A DNA stretch of 64,000 bases from Flavobacterium palustre (GCF_014639535.1 NZ_BMGA01000001.1:806001-870000); one strand, 5' to 3'. Shown: positions 50,800-59,600, counted from the stretch's first letter. A program made the numbers and translations. Notes: generated by a model not told the origin, from the letters alone.

Positions 50800-51513
50800 T
50801 TACACATGAATAATCTCATCCTCAATTAATAATTCCTCTCTTCGCAGTCGAAGAAAAATCTGTGCTACGGCAATGGTGTCTTTTTCGCAATAAGTCACAA
50901 TGCGGTCAATGTCTTTTTCTACATAAAAAACGTGACCTACCTGACTGCCGTCGATATCGCCTTTCGGAGAAGGGATTCCGAGGACTTTGCACATTAATTT
51001 TAACGAAGTGAAATGCTTGTAATCGCCAAATTTCCACAACTCTAAAGTATCCAAATGCGGAATTTCCCATGGTTTTTTGCCAAATAAATTCAATTTATCC
51101 GGAATAGGAATTTGATTAATAATCATGCGGCGCGCCAGAAACGGAATGTCAAACTCCTTAGCATTGTGTCCGCATAAAAGATGTTGCGGACCGTTGAAAT
51201 GATTGTTCAACAGATTATTGAAATCTTTTAAAAGTTTGGTTTCTTCTCCAAAAAAAGAAGTCACCCTAAAGTTGCGGATATCGCCTTTAATCACAAAAAA
51301 ACCAACTGAGATACAGACAATTTTTCCGAATTCGGCCCAAATTCCCGCACGATCATAAAATTCCTCGGCGGAGATTTCTTCCTTGCGTTGGTATTGGGTT
51401 TTTTGTTCGTACAGTGCCTGCATTTCTGTATCTAACTCATTGAAATCAGCTGTTTCCGGAACCGTTTCAATGTCCAGAAAAAGAATGTTGTTGAGGTTTA
51501 TCTTTTCAATCAT
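50800..51513 (-). CDS. predicted 3'-5' exonuclease, DEDDy/PolB-like
   Basis: A 237-residue RNase H-fold nuclease. The metal ligands are arranged as in DEDDy exonucleases: Asp14 and Glu16 in FLDIETVPE, an aspartate in GHNAKEFDIPFLARR and a C-terminal YCEKDTIAVAQIF. It matches the predicted 3'-5' exonuclease related to the PolB proofreading domain (PF10108-like) and lacks a polymerase domain. Probably a cytosolic DNA or RNA exonuclease. It is 7 nt upstream of nothing in frame but only 7 nt from the serine hydrolase gene, so they may be co-transcribed. Confidence 0.88.
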   Translation of the reverse strand: MIEKINLNNILFLDIETVPETADFNELDTEMQALYEQKTQYQRKEEISAEEFYDRAGIWAEFGKIVCISVGFFVIKGDIRNFRVTSFFGEETKLLKDFNNLLNNHFNGPQHLLCGHNAKEFDIPFLARRMIINQIPIPDKLNLFGKKPWEIPHLDTLELWKFGDYKHFTSLKLMCKVLGIPSPKGDIDGSQVGHVFYVEKDIDRIVTYCEKDTIAVAQIFLRLRREELLIEDEIIHV

Positions 51514-51520
51514 AGTTTTA

Positions 51521-52678
51521 TTATTTGGCTTGTTGCAGCATTTTATAAGTTTCTTCTAAATAGACATAAAAATCATCGCTATGTGGTGTTCCATTGGTGC
51601 TTTTTATGTCGTGATGTCCTAATCTAACAATGATTACATGATCTTCCGGAACTACAATTACATATTGACCTAAATGCCCACGCATATAGAAAACTTTTTT
51701 GTTTTTAAAAGTACTCAACCACCAGCCGTAGCCGTATTGGGGTGAATCTTTAAATCTTGGCGTTATTGATTTGGCTACAAAAGCGCTGTCTAAAATTTGC
51801 TGACCATTCCATTTTCCATGTTGCAGATAGAGTTTTCCAAATCGGGCAAAATCTCTGGCATTACCGGCAATACAGCAAAAGGCTTTTACCATTCCGTCTT
51901 TTTTATCGGTTTGCCAAAAAGCATCACTTTCGGCTCCCATGGGTTTCCAGAAAGATTCCGAAACATAATCGGCCAGGCTTTTTCCAACAGCTTTTTCAAT
52001 ACACATAGCCAGAAGTTGGGTGTTGCCGCTTAAATATTTGTATGTTTTTCCCGGTTCTTCAATGCTTTTCAAATTTAAAATGACCGGTGTTAAATTTTTA
52101 TCAAAATAGGCCTGGGTCGTAATTGAAAATGGGTCGTAATAGGCTTCATCCCAATCCAATCCTGAGGACATGGAAGCCAAGTCGCCCACAGTCATTTGTG
52201 CCGATTTTCCTTTTTTAAATTCAGGAAAAAAGTCACCTACTTTTGTGTCTAAATTTTTGATTTTCCCTTCCATAATGGCTTTTCCCAACGAAGCGGTTAC
52301 AATGCTTTTGGCCATAGAAAAAGAATTGGATTTAGAATCTTTGCTGTAATTATCATAATAGTTTTCGTTCCAGATACTATCGTTTTTGATGATTAAAAAA
52401 GCAACTGTGCCAATTTCCTCATGCAGTTTTTCAAGTCTTTCGGTTGGTTTTACCAGATTGTAATCTTTGGCTATATTCCAAGGTTGTGGTTGGTTATTTT
52501 TTTGAATAATTCGATTGTCAAAATACTGATAATCATCTAAAAAAGCAGTTGAGTGTCCGTTGAAATAAGTGATTTTTACAGCCCTTAACAAATAGTCTTT
52601 CTTGAAAATATAAAGTGAAAGAATTATAGTGCCTATAAGAATCAGCAATCCGAAGAGAAATTTTTTGAGTTTTTTCAT
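51521..52678 (-). CDS. serine hydrolase of the beta-lactamase (class C/PBP-like) family
   Basis: A 385-residue protein with an N-terminal transmembrane or signal helix (LFGLLILIGTIILSLYI). The beta-lactamase/DD-peptidase-like domain has its nucleophile SxxK motif as SMAKSIV (FSMAKS), the Tyr motif near YKYLSGNTQ and a late GYGWWL segment. Family members include esterases, DD-peptidases and penicillin-recognising enzymes. The substrate here is unknown and antibiotic hydrolysis should not be assumed. It probably acts outside the inner membrane and shares a transcript with the exonuclease gene 7 nt downstream. Confidence 0.87.
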   Translation of the reverse strand: MKKLKKFLFGLLILIGTIILSLYIFKKDYLLRAVKITYFNGHSTAFLDDYQYFDNRIIQKNNQPQPWNIAKDYNLVKPTERLEKLHEEIGTVAFLIIKNDSIWNENYYDNYSKDSKSNSFSMAKSIVTASLGKAIMEGKIKNLDTKVGDFFPEFKKGKSAQMTVGDLASMSSGLDWDEAYYDPFSITTQAYFDKNLTPVILNLKSIEEPGKTYKYLSGNTQLLAMCIEKAVGKSLADYVSESFWKPMGAESDAFWQTDKKDGMVKAFCCIAGNARDFARFGKLYLQHGKWNGQQILDSAFVAKSITPRFKDSPQYGYGWWLSTFKNKKVFYMRGHLGQYVIVVPEDHVIIVRLGHHDIKSTNGTPHSDDFYVYLEETYKMLQQAK

Positions 52679-52752
52679 GGGGTTTGAATTAGCTTCAGTA
52701 CGAATTTACATAAAAAATTATTCGGGAAAATATCAAATATGTTTTTTATTAA

Positions 52753-52805
52753 ACCTTTAAGGAGTTAAGTTTCAATAAGCTTAATTTACTGAATTCCTTA
52801 ATGGT
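52753..52805. repeat. imperfect inverted repeat of the CCTTAATGGT family
   Basis: AACCTTTAAGGAGTTAAG faces GAATTCCTTAATGGT in the gap between the serine hydrolase and ogt genes. The same unit type (ACCATTAAGAAATTAAG) flanks the GxxExxY gene at 61278 and 61746. Confidence 0.55.
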
Positions 52806-52844
52806 AAAAAATGTCTATTAAAGGTTAGCTGTATTTGTTATTGT

Positions 52845-53333
52845 TTAAAATAATAATTCTTGTTTCCGTGAAGGATTTTCGTGTTCCAATAACCATTTTT
52901 TACGCCATAAACCGCCTGCATAACCGGTTAGCGAACCATCGGTTCCAATTACGCGATGACAAGGAACCACAATCCAAAGCGGATTTTTTCCATTGGCGGA
53001 AGCCACAGCCCGAATAGCTTTTACATCTCCTAATTTTTTAGACAAATCCATATAACTACAGGTTTTTCCAAATGGAATTTCAAGTAATGCTTTCCAAACT
53101 TTCTGCTGAAATTCAGTTCCTGCAGGATTCAGTTTAAAATTAAAATCAGTCCTTTTTCCTTCAAAATAATCATTCAACTGAGAAACGGCTTGCTGTAAAA
53201 CTTCAGGAACTGTATCGGAAACGGTGCCTTCATCAGCAATTGAAATAACCGAAATACCATTTTCATCGCCTGTGATTTTAGCGATTCCCAGAGGTGTTTT
53301 AAAGTAAGTTATAGTTTGGTCGTTAGTTTTCAT
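52845..53333 (-). CDS. ogt: methylated-DNA--[protein]-cysteine S-methyltransferase
   Basis: A 162-residue suicide enzyme that removes the alkyl group from O6-methylguanine onto its own cysteine. The active site is PCHRV with Cys125. It is preceded by FQQKVWKALLEIPFGKTCSY (DNA-binding HTH) and followed by YAGGLWRKKWLLEHE. This is the short Ogt-type form without an Ada domain. It overlaps the LysR-family regulator by 11 nt and is therefore co-translated with it. Confidence 0.95.
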   Translation of the reverse strand: MKTNDQTITYFKTPLGIAKITGDENGISVISIADEGTVSDTVPEVLQQAVSQLNDYFEGKRTDFNFKLNPAGTEFQQKVWKALLEIPFGKTCSYMDLSKKLGDVKAIRAVASANGKNPLWIVVPCHRVIGTDGSLTGYAGGLWRKKWLLEHENPSRKQELLF

Positions 53334-54216
53334 TTTTACTATTTTGTTCCATTAAGAATACTATTGCAGCTTTTGAAATTTCTGAAGGATTTCCTTTTGG
53401 CGTAGCCAATAAAATATCGGTAAAAAGAGCCACTTTTTTGAGTTCTACGAATTCTAATTCGGGATAATTATGACTTTTTTTAATGGCGGTTGGCACTATC
53501 GAAATACCCAATCCATTTTTAACCAACTGGATAATTGACGAAATATTATTGGATTCATGCACTACTTTGGGTTTGAAACCATATTGGGTACAAATTTGCA
53601 ATAAAGCATCGTAAAAATAAGGCGCATATTGTTTATTAAAAAATACAAAAGTTTCGTCTTTCAAATGTATCAAATCTTCTTCGGATGCGATGTTGTATTT
53701 ATTTCGATTAAATACTAACGAAAAACTGTCTTTAAACCAGAGTTGCGAATCTATTTTTGGCGAATGCAAAGGAGCGCGGATGATTCCAAAATCAATTTTC
53801 CCTTCTTCTAAGGCGTCAATTTGTTTGACTGTGGGTACTTCGTAAAGACGAAAATTGACATAGGGATATTTATCAGATAGAAATTGTAACAGCTCTGAAA
53901 TATCTCCCGAAAACGTCGAACTCACATAAGCAATCCGGAATTCGCCGCTTTGATTTTTGCTTATTTTTTTGGTTGTCAGATTAATGCGTTCCAAATTTTG
54001 AACCAGTTCCTGAATTTCTTTTTGGTAATACTTTCCGGCATCGGTTAGAATTACGCGTTTGTTATTTCGCTCAAAAAGTGTGGCACCCAGTTCGGTTTCC
54101 AATTCTTTAATCTGTCTGCTTAACGGCGGTTGGGAAATGAATAATTTATCGGCAGCACGAACAAAGCTTAGTTCTTCGGCTAATTTCAGGAAATATTTTA
54201 AATGGCGTAATTCCAT
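53323..54216 (-). CDS. LysR-family transcriptional regulator
   Basis: A 297-residue LTTR. It has an N-terminal winged HTH (LRHLKYFLKLAEELSFVRAADKLFISQPPLSRQIKELE, read as segments at 3-41). A C-terminal substrate-binding domain follows, with the IAYVSSTFSGDI strand, KIDFGIIRAP and VKNGLGISIVP segments. It is divergent from the methyltransferase at 54308 across a 91-nt gap, the usual LysR layout, so that gene is the likeliest target. It also overlaps ogt by 11 nt, an unusual pairing. Confidence 0.93.
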   Translation of the reverse strand: MELRHLKYFLKLAEELSFVRAADKLFISQPPLSRQIKELETELGATLFERNNKRVILTDAGKYYQKEIQELVQNLERINLTTKKISKNQSGEFRIAYVSSTFSGDISELLQFLSDKYPYVNFRLYEVPTVKQIDALEEGKIDFGIIRAPLHSPKIDSQLWFKDSFSLVFNRNKYNIASEEDLIHLKDETFVFFNKQYAPYFYDALLQICTQYGFKPKVVHESNNISSIIQLVKNGLGISIVPTAIKKSHNYPELEFVELKKVALFTDILLATPKGNPSEISKAAIVFLMEQNSKNEN

Positions 54217-54278
54217 AAATACCTTTTAAGTATTAATAATTGACAAAATAAGCATTTTTAAGTCATAAATGAAAGTTT

Positions 54279-54286
54279 TAGGTTTG
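54279..54286 (+). promoter_or_regulatory. -7 element of the divergent methyltransferase gene
   Basis: TAGGTTTG matches TAnnTTTG, 21 nt before the ATG at 54308. The 91-nt gap upstream is the expected LysR binding region, but I saw no clear T-N11-A palindrome. Confidence 0.6.
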
Positions 54287-54307
54287 TAAAAATAAAAACC
54301 AATAATC

Positions 54308-55015
54308 ATGAAAAAATCAACAGTTACAGAAATCAGGGAACGTTTTGACAATGAGGTCGAACGTTTCTCCAATTTAGAAACAGGGCAGGTGGCAACGATG
54401 GATGCTAAAATTGCTTTAGAATTGATTACTTGTACCGCAAGAGCAGTAAAACCGGAAGCCAAAACTATCTTAGATTTAGGTTGCGGAGCCGGGAATTATA
54501 CCTTGAAAATGTTATCTAAAGTGCCTGATTTGGATTGTACTTTGATTGATTTGAGTCAGAATATGTTGGATAAAGCTCAGGAACGGGTTTCGGTAGCAAC
54601 AAGCGGAAAAGTGGAAACGATTCAGGGTGATATTCGCGATATTGAATTACCCAAAAATCATTTCGATATTATTTTGGCAGGAGCGGTTTTGCATCATTTA
54701 CGTGACGATTCCGACTGGGAAATGGTTTTTCAAAAATTGTATGATAGTTTAACGCCAGGTGGTTGTTTCTTGATTTCCGATTTGTTGATTCAGGATCATC
54801 CGGGAGTTAATCAATTGGTTTGGAAAATGTATGCGAATTATTTGAATGAGCATGGAGGAGGGGAATACCAGCAGAAAGTTTTTGATTATATCGAAAAAGA
54901 AGATACACCCAGATCAATGACGTACCAATTGGATTTGATGAAAAGAGTAGGTTTTTCTAGTGTTGAAATTTTGCATAAAAATGCCTGTTTTGGGGCTTTT
55001 GGGGGGATAAAGTAG
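54308..55015 (+). CDS. class I SAM-dependent methyltransferase
   Basis: A 235-residue methyltransferase. Motif I ILDLGCGAGNYTLKML is near residue 54, and LSQNMLDKAQERV and FDIILAGAVLHHLRDD follow as in Methyltransf_25/UbiE-like enzymes. The substrate is not predictable. It is divergently transcribed from a LysR regulator and has its own good -7 element. A dispersed repeat and a terminator-like hairpin follow. Confidence 0.88.
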   Translation: MKKSTVTEIRERFDNEVERFSNLETGQVATMDAKIALELITCTARAVKPEAKTILDLGCGAGNYTLKMLSKVPDLDCTLIDLSQNMLDKAQERVSVATSGKVETIQGDIRDIELPKNHFDIILAGAVLHHLRDDSDWEMVFQKLYDSLTPGGCFLISDLLIQDHPGVNQLVWKMYANYLNEHGGGEYQQKVFDYIEKEDTPRSMTYQLDLMKRVGFSSVEILHKNACFGAFGGIK

Positions 55016-55018
55016 GTA

Positions 55019-55066
55019 TTTAACCGTAAAGGTCACAAAGTTTTTTCGCTAAGTACGCAAAGAAGT
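55019..55066. repeat. dispersed TTAACCGTAAAGGTCACAAAG repeat
   Basis: TTAACCGTAAAGGTCACAAA is followed by TTTTTTCGCTAAG and ACGCAAAGAAG. The layout is the same as the copy at 49583-49625. Confidence 0.7.
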
Positions 55067-55072
55067 TATTAT

Positions 55073-55117
55073 AAAACACAAAAACCATTCAATGTTCTGA
55101 ATGGTTTTTGTGTTTTT
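55073..55117. terminator. bidirectional terminator between methyltransferase and cytochrome c genes
   Basis: AAAACACAAAAACCATTCA pairs perfectly with TGAATGGTTTTTGTGTTTT around ATGTTC, with T runs on both strands, between convergent genes. Confidence 0.85.
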
Positions 55118-55127
55118 AATATTACGA

Positions 55128-55526
55128 CTACTTTAGATTCGAATAAATATAAGCTTCTAAACCTTGTAATTCTTTATCTGAAAAGGTTTTTGTCAAATTT
55201 AAATTGGCTTGCATTACGGCAAATTGCGAAGGATCAACAATAGCCTCACTTTCTCCTTTTAAGAAAGCAACCATGTCAGCATTTTTATCTTTGTAAATTT
55301 TAGCAATTTCTTTTGTGCTGGGACCAATTAATTTTTGATCGGTCTGATGGCAGGAAATACAGTTTCCTTTGCCTTCAAAGATTACTTTTCCCAGTTCTTC
55401 GGGAGTTAATTCCGGTTCTTCAGCAGCAACAGTAGTGTTTTGGTCTTCTTTTCCAAAAGATTCCTGACTTTCTTTTTTGCAAGCAAAGGCAAGAACAATT
55501 AGTGCTAAAAATGCTAGTTTTTTCAT
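55128..55526 (-). CDS. c-type cytochrome lipoprotein
   Basis: A 132-residue lipoprotein (lipobox AFAC, Cys16) with an acidic linker and a small cytochrome c domain. The heme-binding CISCH is at residues 56-60, a KLIGPS loop follows and the probable axial methionine is Met105 in QFAVMQANL. It likely carries electrons in the periplasm at the membrane surface. A TAnnTTTG element lies 23 nt upstream. It sits next to the heme biosynthesis genes, though as a separate transcription unit. Confidence 0.92.
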   Translation of the reverse strand: MKKLAFLALIVLAFACKKESQESFGKEDQNTTVAAEEPELTPEELGKVIFEGKGNCISCHQTDQKLIGPSTKEIAKIYKDKNADMVAFLKGESEAIVDPSQFAVMQANLNLTKTFSDKELQGLEAYIYSNLK

Positions 55527-55549
55527 GTGTTTTTCGTTTTTAGTGATTC

Positions 55550-55557
55550 CAAAAATA
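55550..55557 (-). promoter_or_regulatory. -7 element of the cytochrome c gene
   Basis: The minus strand reads TATTTTTG, 23 nt before the ATG at 55526. Confidence 0.55.
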
Positions 55558-55588
55558 AATTATTTTTTGGTTTTAAATTAAAAACTGT

Positions 55589-56584
55589 TTATTTCTTTAA
55601 AAGTATTGCTGCTTCTTTGGCAAAATAAGTCGAAATCAAGCTCGCTCCGGCTCTTTTAATACACATTAATTGCTCCATCATGATCTTGTCATTGTCAAGC
55701 CATCCCTTTTCGGCAGCGGCTTTAATCATTGCGTATTCACCCGAAACATGATAAACCGTTACAGGAACATTCACGGCGTTTTTAACCTCTCTAACGATGT
55801 CTAAATATGCAATTCCGGGCTTTACCATGACCATATCGGCACCTTCTTCAACATCCCACAGCGCTTCTTTGATTGCTTCAATGCGGTTAGCATAGTCCAT
55901 TTGGTAGGTTTTCTTGTCTTTTGGAACAACAACGTCAGCTTCTTTTGGAGCAGAATCTAAAGCATCACGGAAAGGTCCGTAAAATGCCGAAGCATATTTA
56001 GCCGAATAGCTCATGATTCCAACATTGTGGAAGCCCGCAGAATCCAATCCCTGACGTAATCTTAAAACTCTCCCGTCCATCATATCCGAAGGTGCTACAA
56101 AATCGGCACCGGCTTCGGCATGTGAAACCGCCATTTTTACCAGAGCATCGTTAGTTGCATCGTTTTCGACATCGCCGTTGGCAATAATTCCGTCGTGACC
56201 GTAGATGGAATAAGGGTCTAAAGCCACATCAGGCATTACAATCATTTCCGGACAAGCCGCTTTAATGGCGCGGATAGTTTGTTGCATCAATCCGTTTGGA
56301 TTCCAGGCTTCTTTACCGGTATTGTCTTTTAGATTTTCAGATACTTTTACATAGATATTTACCGCACGAATGCCCAAAGCGAATAATTCCTTTACTTCTT
56401 TCACCGTTAAATCTATCGAACGACGGAAAATCCCCGGCATCGATGGAATTTCTACTTTTACGTTTTCGCCTTCGGCAATAAACATCGGAAACATAAAATC
56501 CGAAGGACTTAAGGTTGTTTCACGGACTAAAGAACGAATGGATTCGTTGGTTCTTAATCTTCTGCCTCTTTGTAGTGGGAACAT
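55589..56584 (-). CDS. hemB: porphobilinogen synthase (delta-aminolevulinate dehydratase)
   Basis: A 331-residue enzyme that condenses two 5-aminolevulinate molecules to porphobilinogen. The two active-site lysines are Lys196 (SYSAKYAS) and Lys255 (MVMVKPGIAYLD), and DFVAPSDMMDGRV is intact. The segment MPDVALDPYSIYGHDG lacks the cysteine ligands of zinc-dependent forms, so this is the magnesium-type enzyme. It is the last gene of the heme group, separated from hemF by the inserted transposase gene and its palindromes. Confidence 0.95.
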   Translation of the reverse strand: MFPLQRGRRLRTNESIRSLVRETTLSPSDFMFPMFIAEGENVKVEIPSMPGIFRRSIDLTVKEVKELFALGIRAVNIYVKVSENLKDNTGKEAWNPNGLMQQTIRAIKAACPEMIVMPDVALDPYSIYGHDGIIANGDVENDATNDALVKMAVSHAEAGADFVAPSDMMDGRVLRLRQGLDSAGFHNVGIMSYSAKYASAFYGPFRDALDSAPKEADVVVPKDKKTYQMDYANRIEAIKEALWDVEEGADMVMVKPGIAYLDIVREVKNAVNVPVTVYHVSGEYAMIKAAAEKGWLDNDKIMMEQLMCIKRAGASLISTYFAKEAAILLKK

Positions 56585-56598
56585 AATTATAGTTTTTC

Positions 56599-56667
56599 AA
56601 GCTCCGTAGGAGCGTAATATTTATAGATTGTTTTCAGTTCTGTTTTTTAGCTCCAGAGGAGCGGCAT
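56599..56667. repeat. RAYT-associated REP palindromes, left flank
   Basis: AGCTCCGTAGGAGCG followed by AATATTTATAGA (56599-56626) and a second AGCTCCAGAGGAGCGGC (56649-56665) lie just beyond the 3' end of the transposase gene. Each contains the AGCTCC/GGAGC hairpin. Confidence 0.85.
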
Positions 56668-56668
56668 C

Positions 56669-57127
56669 TTATATATCTTCGAATAAATATTCATTCTTAA
56701 AATCAATATCAAACAATTTTAAAAATTCTATATATTCTTCTTTAAATGTTTTTGTTTTATGATGTTCTTCCTGATTTTGAATATAATTAATAACACTCGT
56801 CAATTGTGAATGACTATAAGTGAATGCTCCAAATCCAGTTTGCCATTCGAATTTACCATTTATCCATCTTTTTTCATTAATAAATCGAGATGAATTGGCT
56901 TTTACATCTCTTATCAAATCCGATAGTGCTTTATTGGGTTTTAGCCCAACTAAAATGTGTATATGGTCAGGCATTCCGTTAATGGCAATTAATTTTTGAT
57001 CTTCATTTGTAACAATTCCGGTTATATATTTATACAATTCGTCTTTCCATTTACTGGAAATCAGATTTTGTCTTCCCTTGACAGCAAAGACAATTTGAAT
57101 ATATAATTGAGAATAGGTATTTGCCAT
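56669..57127 (-). mobile_element. IS200/REP-associated tyrosine transposase (RAYT, TnpA-like Y1)
   Basis: A 152-residue HUH transposase. The HUH motif is His55-Ile-His57 in GMPDHIHILVG. The catalytic tyrosine is Tyr115 in INYIQNQEEHH, a motif typical of the RAYT group. The GFGAFTYSHSQ segment also fits. Such proteins cut and join single-stranded DNA at hairpins. The open frame is intact. It is flanked by facing copies of the AGCTCCGTAGGAGCG palindrome on both sides and sits within the heme operon in the same direction, so it is probably co-transcribed with hemF and hemB. Confidence 0.92.
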
Positions 57128-57129
57128 TA

Positions 57130-57252
57130 TAATGTCGCACCGCTGGTGCTCTTTTGAAAAATATTATTTATTTGCTATAAATATGGCGCTCCTACGGAGC
57201 TCAAATGAACACAATGAATTGTTTCTATAAATATATCGCTCTTACAGAGCTA
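57130..57252. repeat. RAYT-associated REP palindromes, right flank
   Basis: Two copies occur in inverse orientation to the left flank: TATAAATATGGCGCTCCTA then CGGAGCT (57175-57201), and TCTATAAATATATCGCTCTT then ACAGAGCT (57223-57251). A weaker GCACCGCTGGTGC hairpin is near 57136. The same 3' TATAAATAT tail is present in each. Confidence 0.85.
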
Positions 57253-58150
57253 TCCAATCAACCGGTTTTTCTAACACTTTTATCAATTTTTCTTCTTCGC
57301 TTCCTGCTTCCGGATAATGGTCGTAAACCCATTGTACATGTGGTGGTAAAGACATCAAAATAGATTCTATTCGACCGTTGGTTTTTAAGCCAAATAAAGT
57401 TCCTTTATCGTGAACTAAATTGAATTCCACATAACGACCACGACGGATTTCCTGCCAGTTTCTTTGAGCAACTGTATAGGGCAAATCTTTTCTTCGTTCT
57501 ACAATTGGAACATAAGCTTCCAGGAAACTATTTCCAACTTCAGTGACGAAATTGAACCAGTTTTCCATGCTCATATCATCCGTTGCTTTGCAATAATCGA
57601 AAAACAATCCGCCAAGACCACGGGCTTCATTGCGGTGTGCATTCCAGAAATAGGCATCACATTGCTTTTTATATTTTGGATAAAACTCCGGATTATGTTT
57701 GTCGCAAGCGGTTTTACAGGTTTGGTGAAAATGGATTGCATCTTCTTCGAACAAATAATAAGGCGTTAAATCCTGTCCGCCGCCAAACCATTGCTGGATT
57801 ACATTACCTTTATTATCGTACATTTCAAAATAGCGCCAGTTGGCATGAACTGTTGGCACCATTGGGCTTTTAGGATGAATGACCAAACTCAGTCCGCAGG
57901 CAAAGAAATCGGCTTCGCCTACGTTGAATAATTTCTGCATTGAATCCGGTAATTTACCGTGGACTGCAGAGATATTCACTCCGCCTTTTTCGAAAACTTT
58001 TCCGTTTTCAATTACGCGGGTTCTTCCGCCGCCGCCTTCCGGGCGTTTCCAAAGATCTTCTTTAAATTTGGCTTCACCATCAACCGCTTCTAGTCCTGCT
58101 ACGATTTGGTCTTGGAGTTTTTGTATGTAGGCGTAAAATTGTTCTTTCAT
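57242..58150 (-). CDS. hemF: coproporphyrinogen III oxidase, oxygen-dependent
   Basis: A 302-residue aerobic oxidase that decarboxylates two propionates of coproporphyrinogen III to give protoporphyrinogen IX. Diagnostic segments are FEKGGVNISAVHG, VHANWRYFEMYD, QWFGGGQDLTPYYLFE and RRGRYVEFNLVHDKGTLFG. Its presence points to heme synthesis under oxygen. Its ATG shares one base with the stop of the unknown gene before it. Its 3' end touches one of the REP palindromes. Confidence 0.96.
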   Translation of the reverse strand: MKEQFYAYIQKLQDQIVAGLEAVDGEAKFKEDLWKRPEGGGGRTRVIENGKVFEKGGVNISAVHGKLPDSMQKLFNVGEADFFACGLSLVIHPKSPMVPTVHANWRYFEMYDNKGNVIQQWFGGGQDLTPYYLFEEDAIHFHQTCKTACDKHNPEFYPKYKKQCDAYFWNAHRNEARGLGGLFFDYCKATDDMSMENWFNFVTEVGNSFLEAYVPIVERRKDLPYTVAQRNWQEIRRGRYVEFNLVHDKGTLFGLKTNGRIESILMSLPPHVQWVYDHYPEAGSEEEKLIKVLEKPVDWIAL

Positions 58151-58524
58151 TATAAATTGGCTTTTGCGGAAGCTATTTTATTAAAAATTCCAAACGAAAA
58201 AGTCTTGCTTTCCGTTTGGATGTGATTGTAAATACTAATGGCTTTTTCTGCGAAATCAAATTGATTTTCTTTAGAAAAGCCAACTAAAAAATCGGCAAAT
58301 TGCTCTTTTTGATTCCAGTCCAGATGCAATCTTTCTAAAAGTAGAATTAAGTCATTTGGTGTAATTGCGATTAAACTTTCAATATTCAGCCCGAAATCTT
58401 TCAGCGCTCCTTCAATTTGGTCTTTATCGAATGCTTTTTCAGGTACAAAAACCAACGAATGCAACGTTTGGAGCACATTGTCTATTCGTATACTTTCCTG
58501 GTCTCTTAAGCCTTTGTTTAGCAT
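58150..58524 (-). CDS. unknown protein encoded between hemE and hemF
   Basis: A 124-residue soluble, largely helical protein without signal peptide, transmembrane helix or cysteines. Segments such as ESLIAITPNDLILLLERLHLD and QFADFLVGFSKENQFDFAEKAI suggest a small helical bundle. I do not recognise it. Its stop overlaps the hemF start by one base and it begins 50 nt after hemE, so it is tightly built into the heme operon and is probably translated with HemF. Confidence 0.75.
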   Translation of the reverse strand: MLNKGLRDQESIRIDNVLQTLHSLVFVPEKAFDKDQIEGALKDFGLNIESLIAITPNDLILLLERLHLDWNQKEQFADFLVGFSKENQFDFAEKAISIYNHIQTESKTFSFGIFNKIASAKANL

Positions 58525-58574
58525 TTTTTGATTGTTCTTTTGGTTTCTGCTTTCTGCAAACTGAGAACTGCTGA

Positions 58575-59600
58575 TTAATTCCCGTATTCTTTCACCGCAT
58601 CAATAAACGCTTTGGCGTGATCCACTGGAATGTTTGGTAAAATTCCGTGACCTAAATTCACCACATATTTGTCTTTACCGAATTCGTCAATCATTTCGTG
58701 AACCATTTTTTTGATGGTTGGAATTGGCGAAAGCAATCTTGAAGGATCAAAATTACCTTGTAAAGTAACATTTCCGCCTGATAAATAACGTGCATTTCTG
58801 GCCGAACAAGTCCAGTCAACTCCTAGTGCAGAAGCTTTACTTTTTCCCATTTCGTTCAAAGCAAACCAACATCCTTTTCCGAAAACAATTACCGGTGTAA
58901 TTTCAGCCAAAGCCTCGACTATTTGGTTGATGTATTTCCAAGAGAATTCCTGATAATCTGTTGGAGACAACATTCCTCCCCAGGAATCAAAAATCTGAAC
59001 GGCATTCACACCCGATTTTACTTTTTCTTTCAAGTATAAAATAGTGGTATCGGTGATTTTTTGCAATAAAGTATGAGCTGCAACTGGATTTGAGAAACAG
59101 AATCCTTTAGCCGTATCAAAGCTTTTCGAACCTTTTCCTTCTACAGCATAACAGAAAATTGTCCACGGAGAACCGGCAAAACCAATCAAAGGTACTTCGT
59201 CGTTCAGCATTTCCTTAGTTAATTTCACGGCATCAAAAACATAACCTAAAGTTTCATTTACATCTGGAACGTAAACTTGATTTACTTGTTCCATAGTACG
59301 AATAGGATTTGGGATAATTGGACCTAAATTGTCTTTTAATTCCACGTGAATTCCCATGGCTCTTGGCACTACAAGAATATCCGAAAACAAAATGGCAGCA
59401 TCGGGAGCAATACGACGAATAGGCTGAACGGTGATTTCGGCAGCTAATTCTGGAGTTTCGCAACGGGTGAAAAAATCATATTTGTCACGTAAAGCTCTAA
59501 ATTCCGGTAAATATCTTCCTGCCTGACGCATCATCCAAACCGGTGGACGTTGTACTGTTTCTCCTTTTAGTGCTTTTAAAAATAGGTCGTTCTTTATCAT
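58575..59600 (-). CDS. hemE: uroporphyrinogen decarboxylase
   Basis: A 341-residue enzyme that removes four carboxyl groups of uroporphyrinogen III to form coproporphyrinogen III. The N-terminal signature [18 protein letters not shown] is complete, [12 protein letters not shown] and [15 protein letters not shown] follow, and [12 protein letters not shown] is near the C-terminus. The order in the operon follows that of the pathway after hemC and hemD. A GC-rich hairpin lies in the short gap before it. Confidence 0.97.
   Translation of the reverse strand: MIKNDLFLKALKGETVQRPPVWMMRQAGRYLPEFRALRDKYDFFTRCETPELAAEITVQPIRRIAPDAAILFSDILVVPRAMGIHVELKDNLGPIIPNPIRTMEQVNQVYVPDVNETLGYVFDAVKLTKEMLNDEVPLIGFAGSPWTIFCYAVEGKGSKSFDTAKGFCFSNPVAAHTLLQKITDTTILYLKEKVKSGVNAVQIFDSWGGMLSPTDYQEFSWKYINQIVEALAEITPVIVFGKGCWFALNEMGKSKASALGVDWTCSARNARYLSGGNVTLQGNFDPSRLLSPIPTIKKMVHEMIDEFGKDKYVVNLGHGILPNIPVDHAKAFIDAVKEYGN

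Noticed and set aside
51521-52678. Antibiotic-resistance beta-lactamase
   Set aside because: It has the SxxK fold of the family, but nothing distinguishes it from housekeeping serine hydrolases, so resistance is not supported.
59338-59353. TTCCACGTGAA inside hemE, a parS-like core
   Set aside because: Only the inner 11 bases fit; both outer triplets differ from the parS consensus, and it lies in well-conserved coding sequence.
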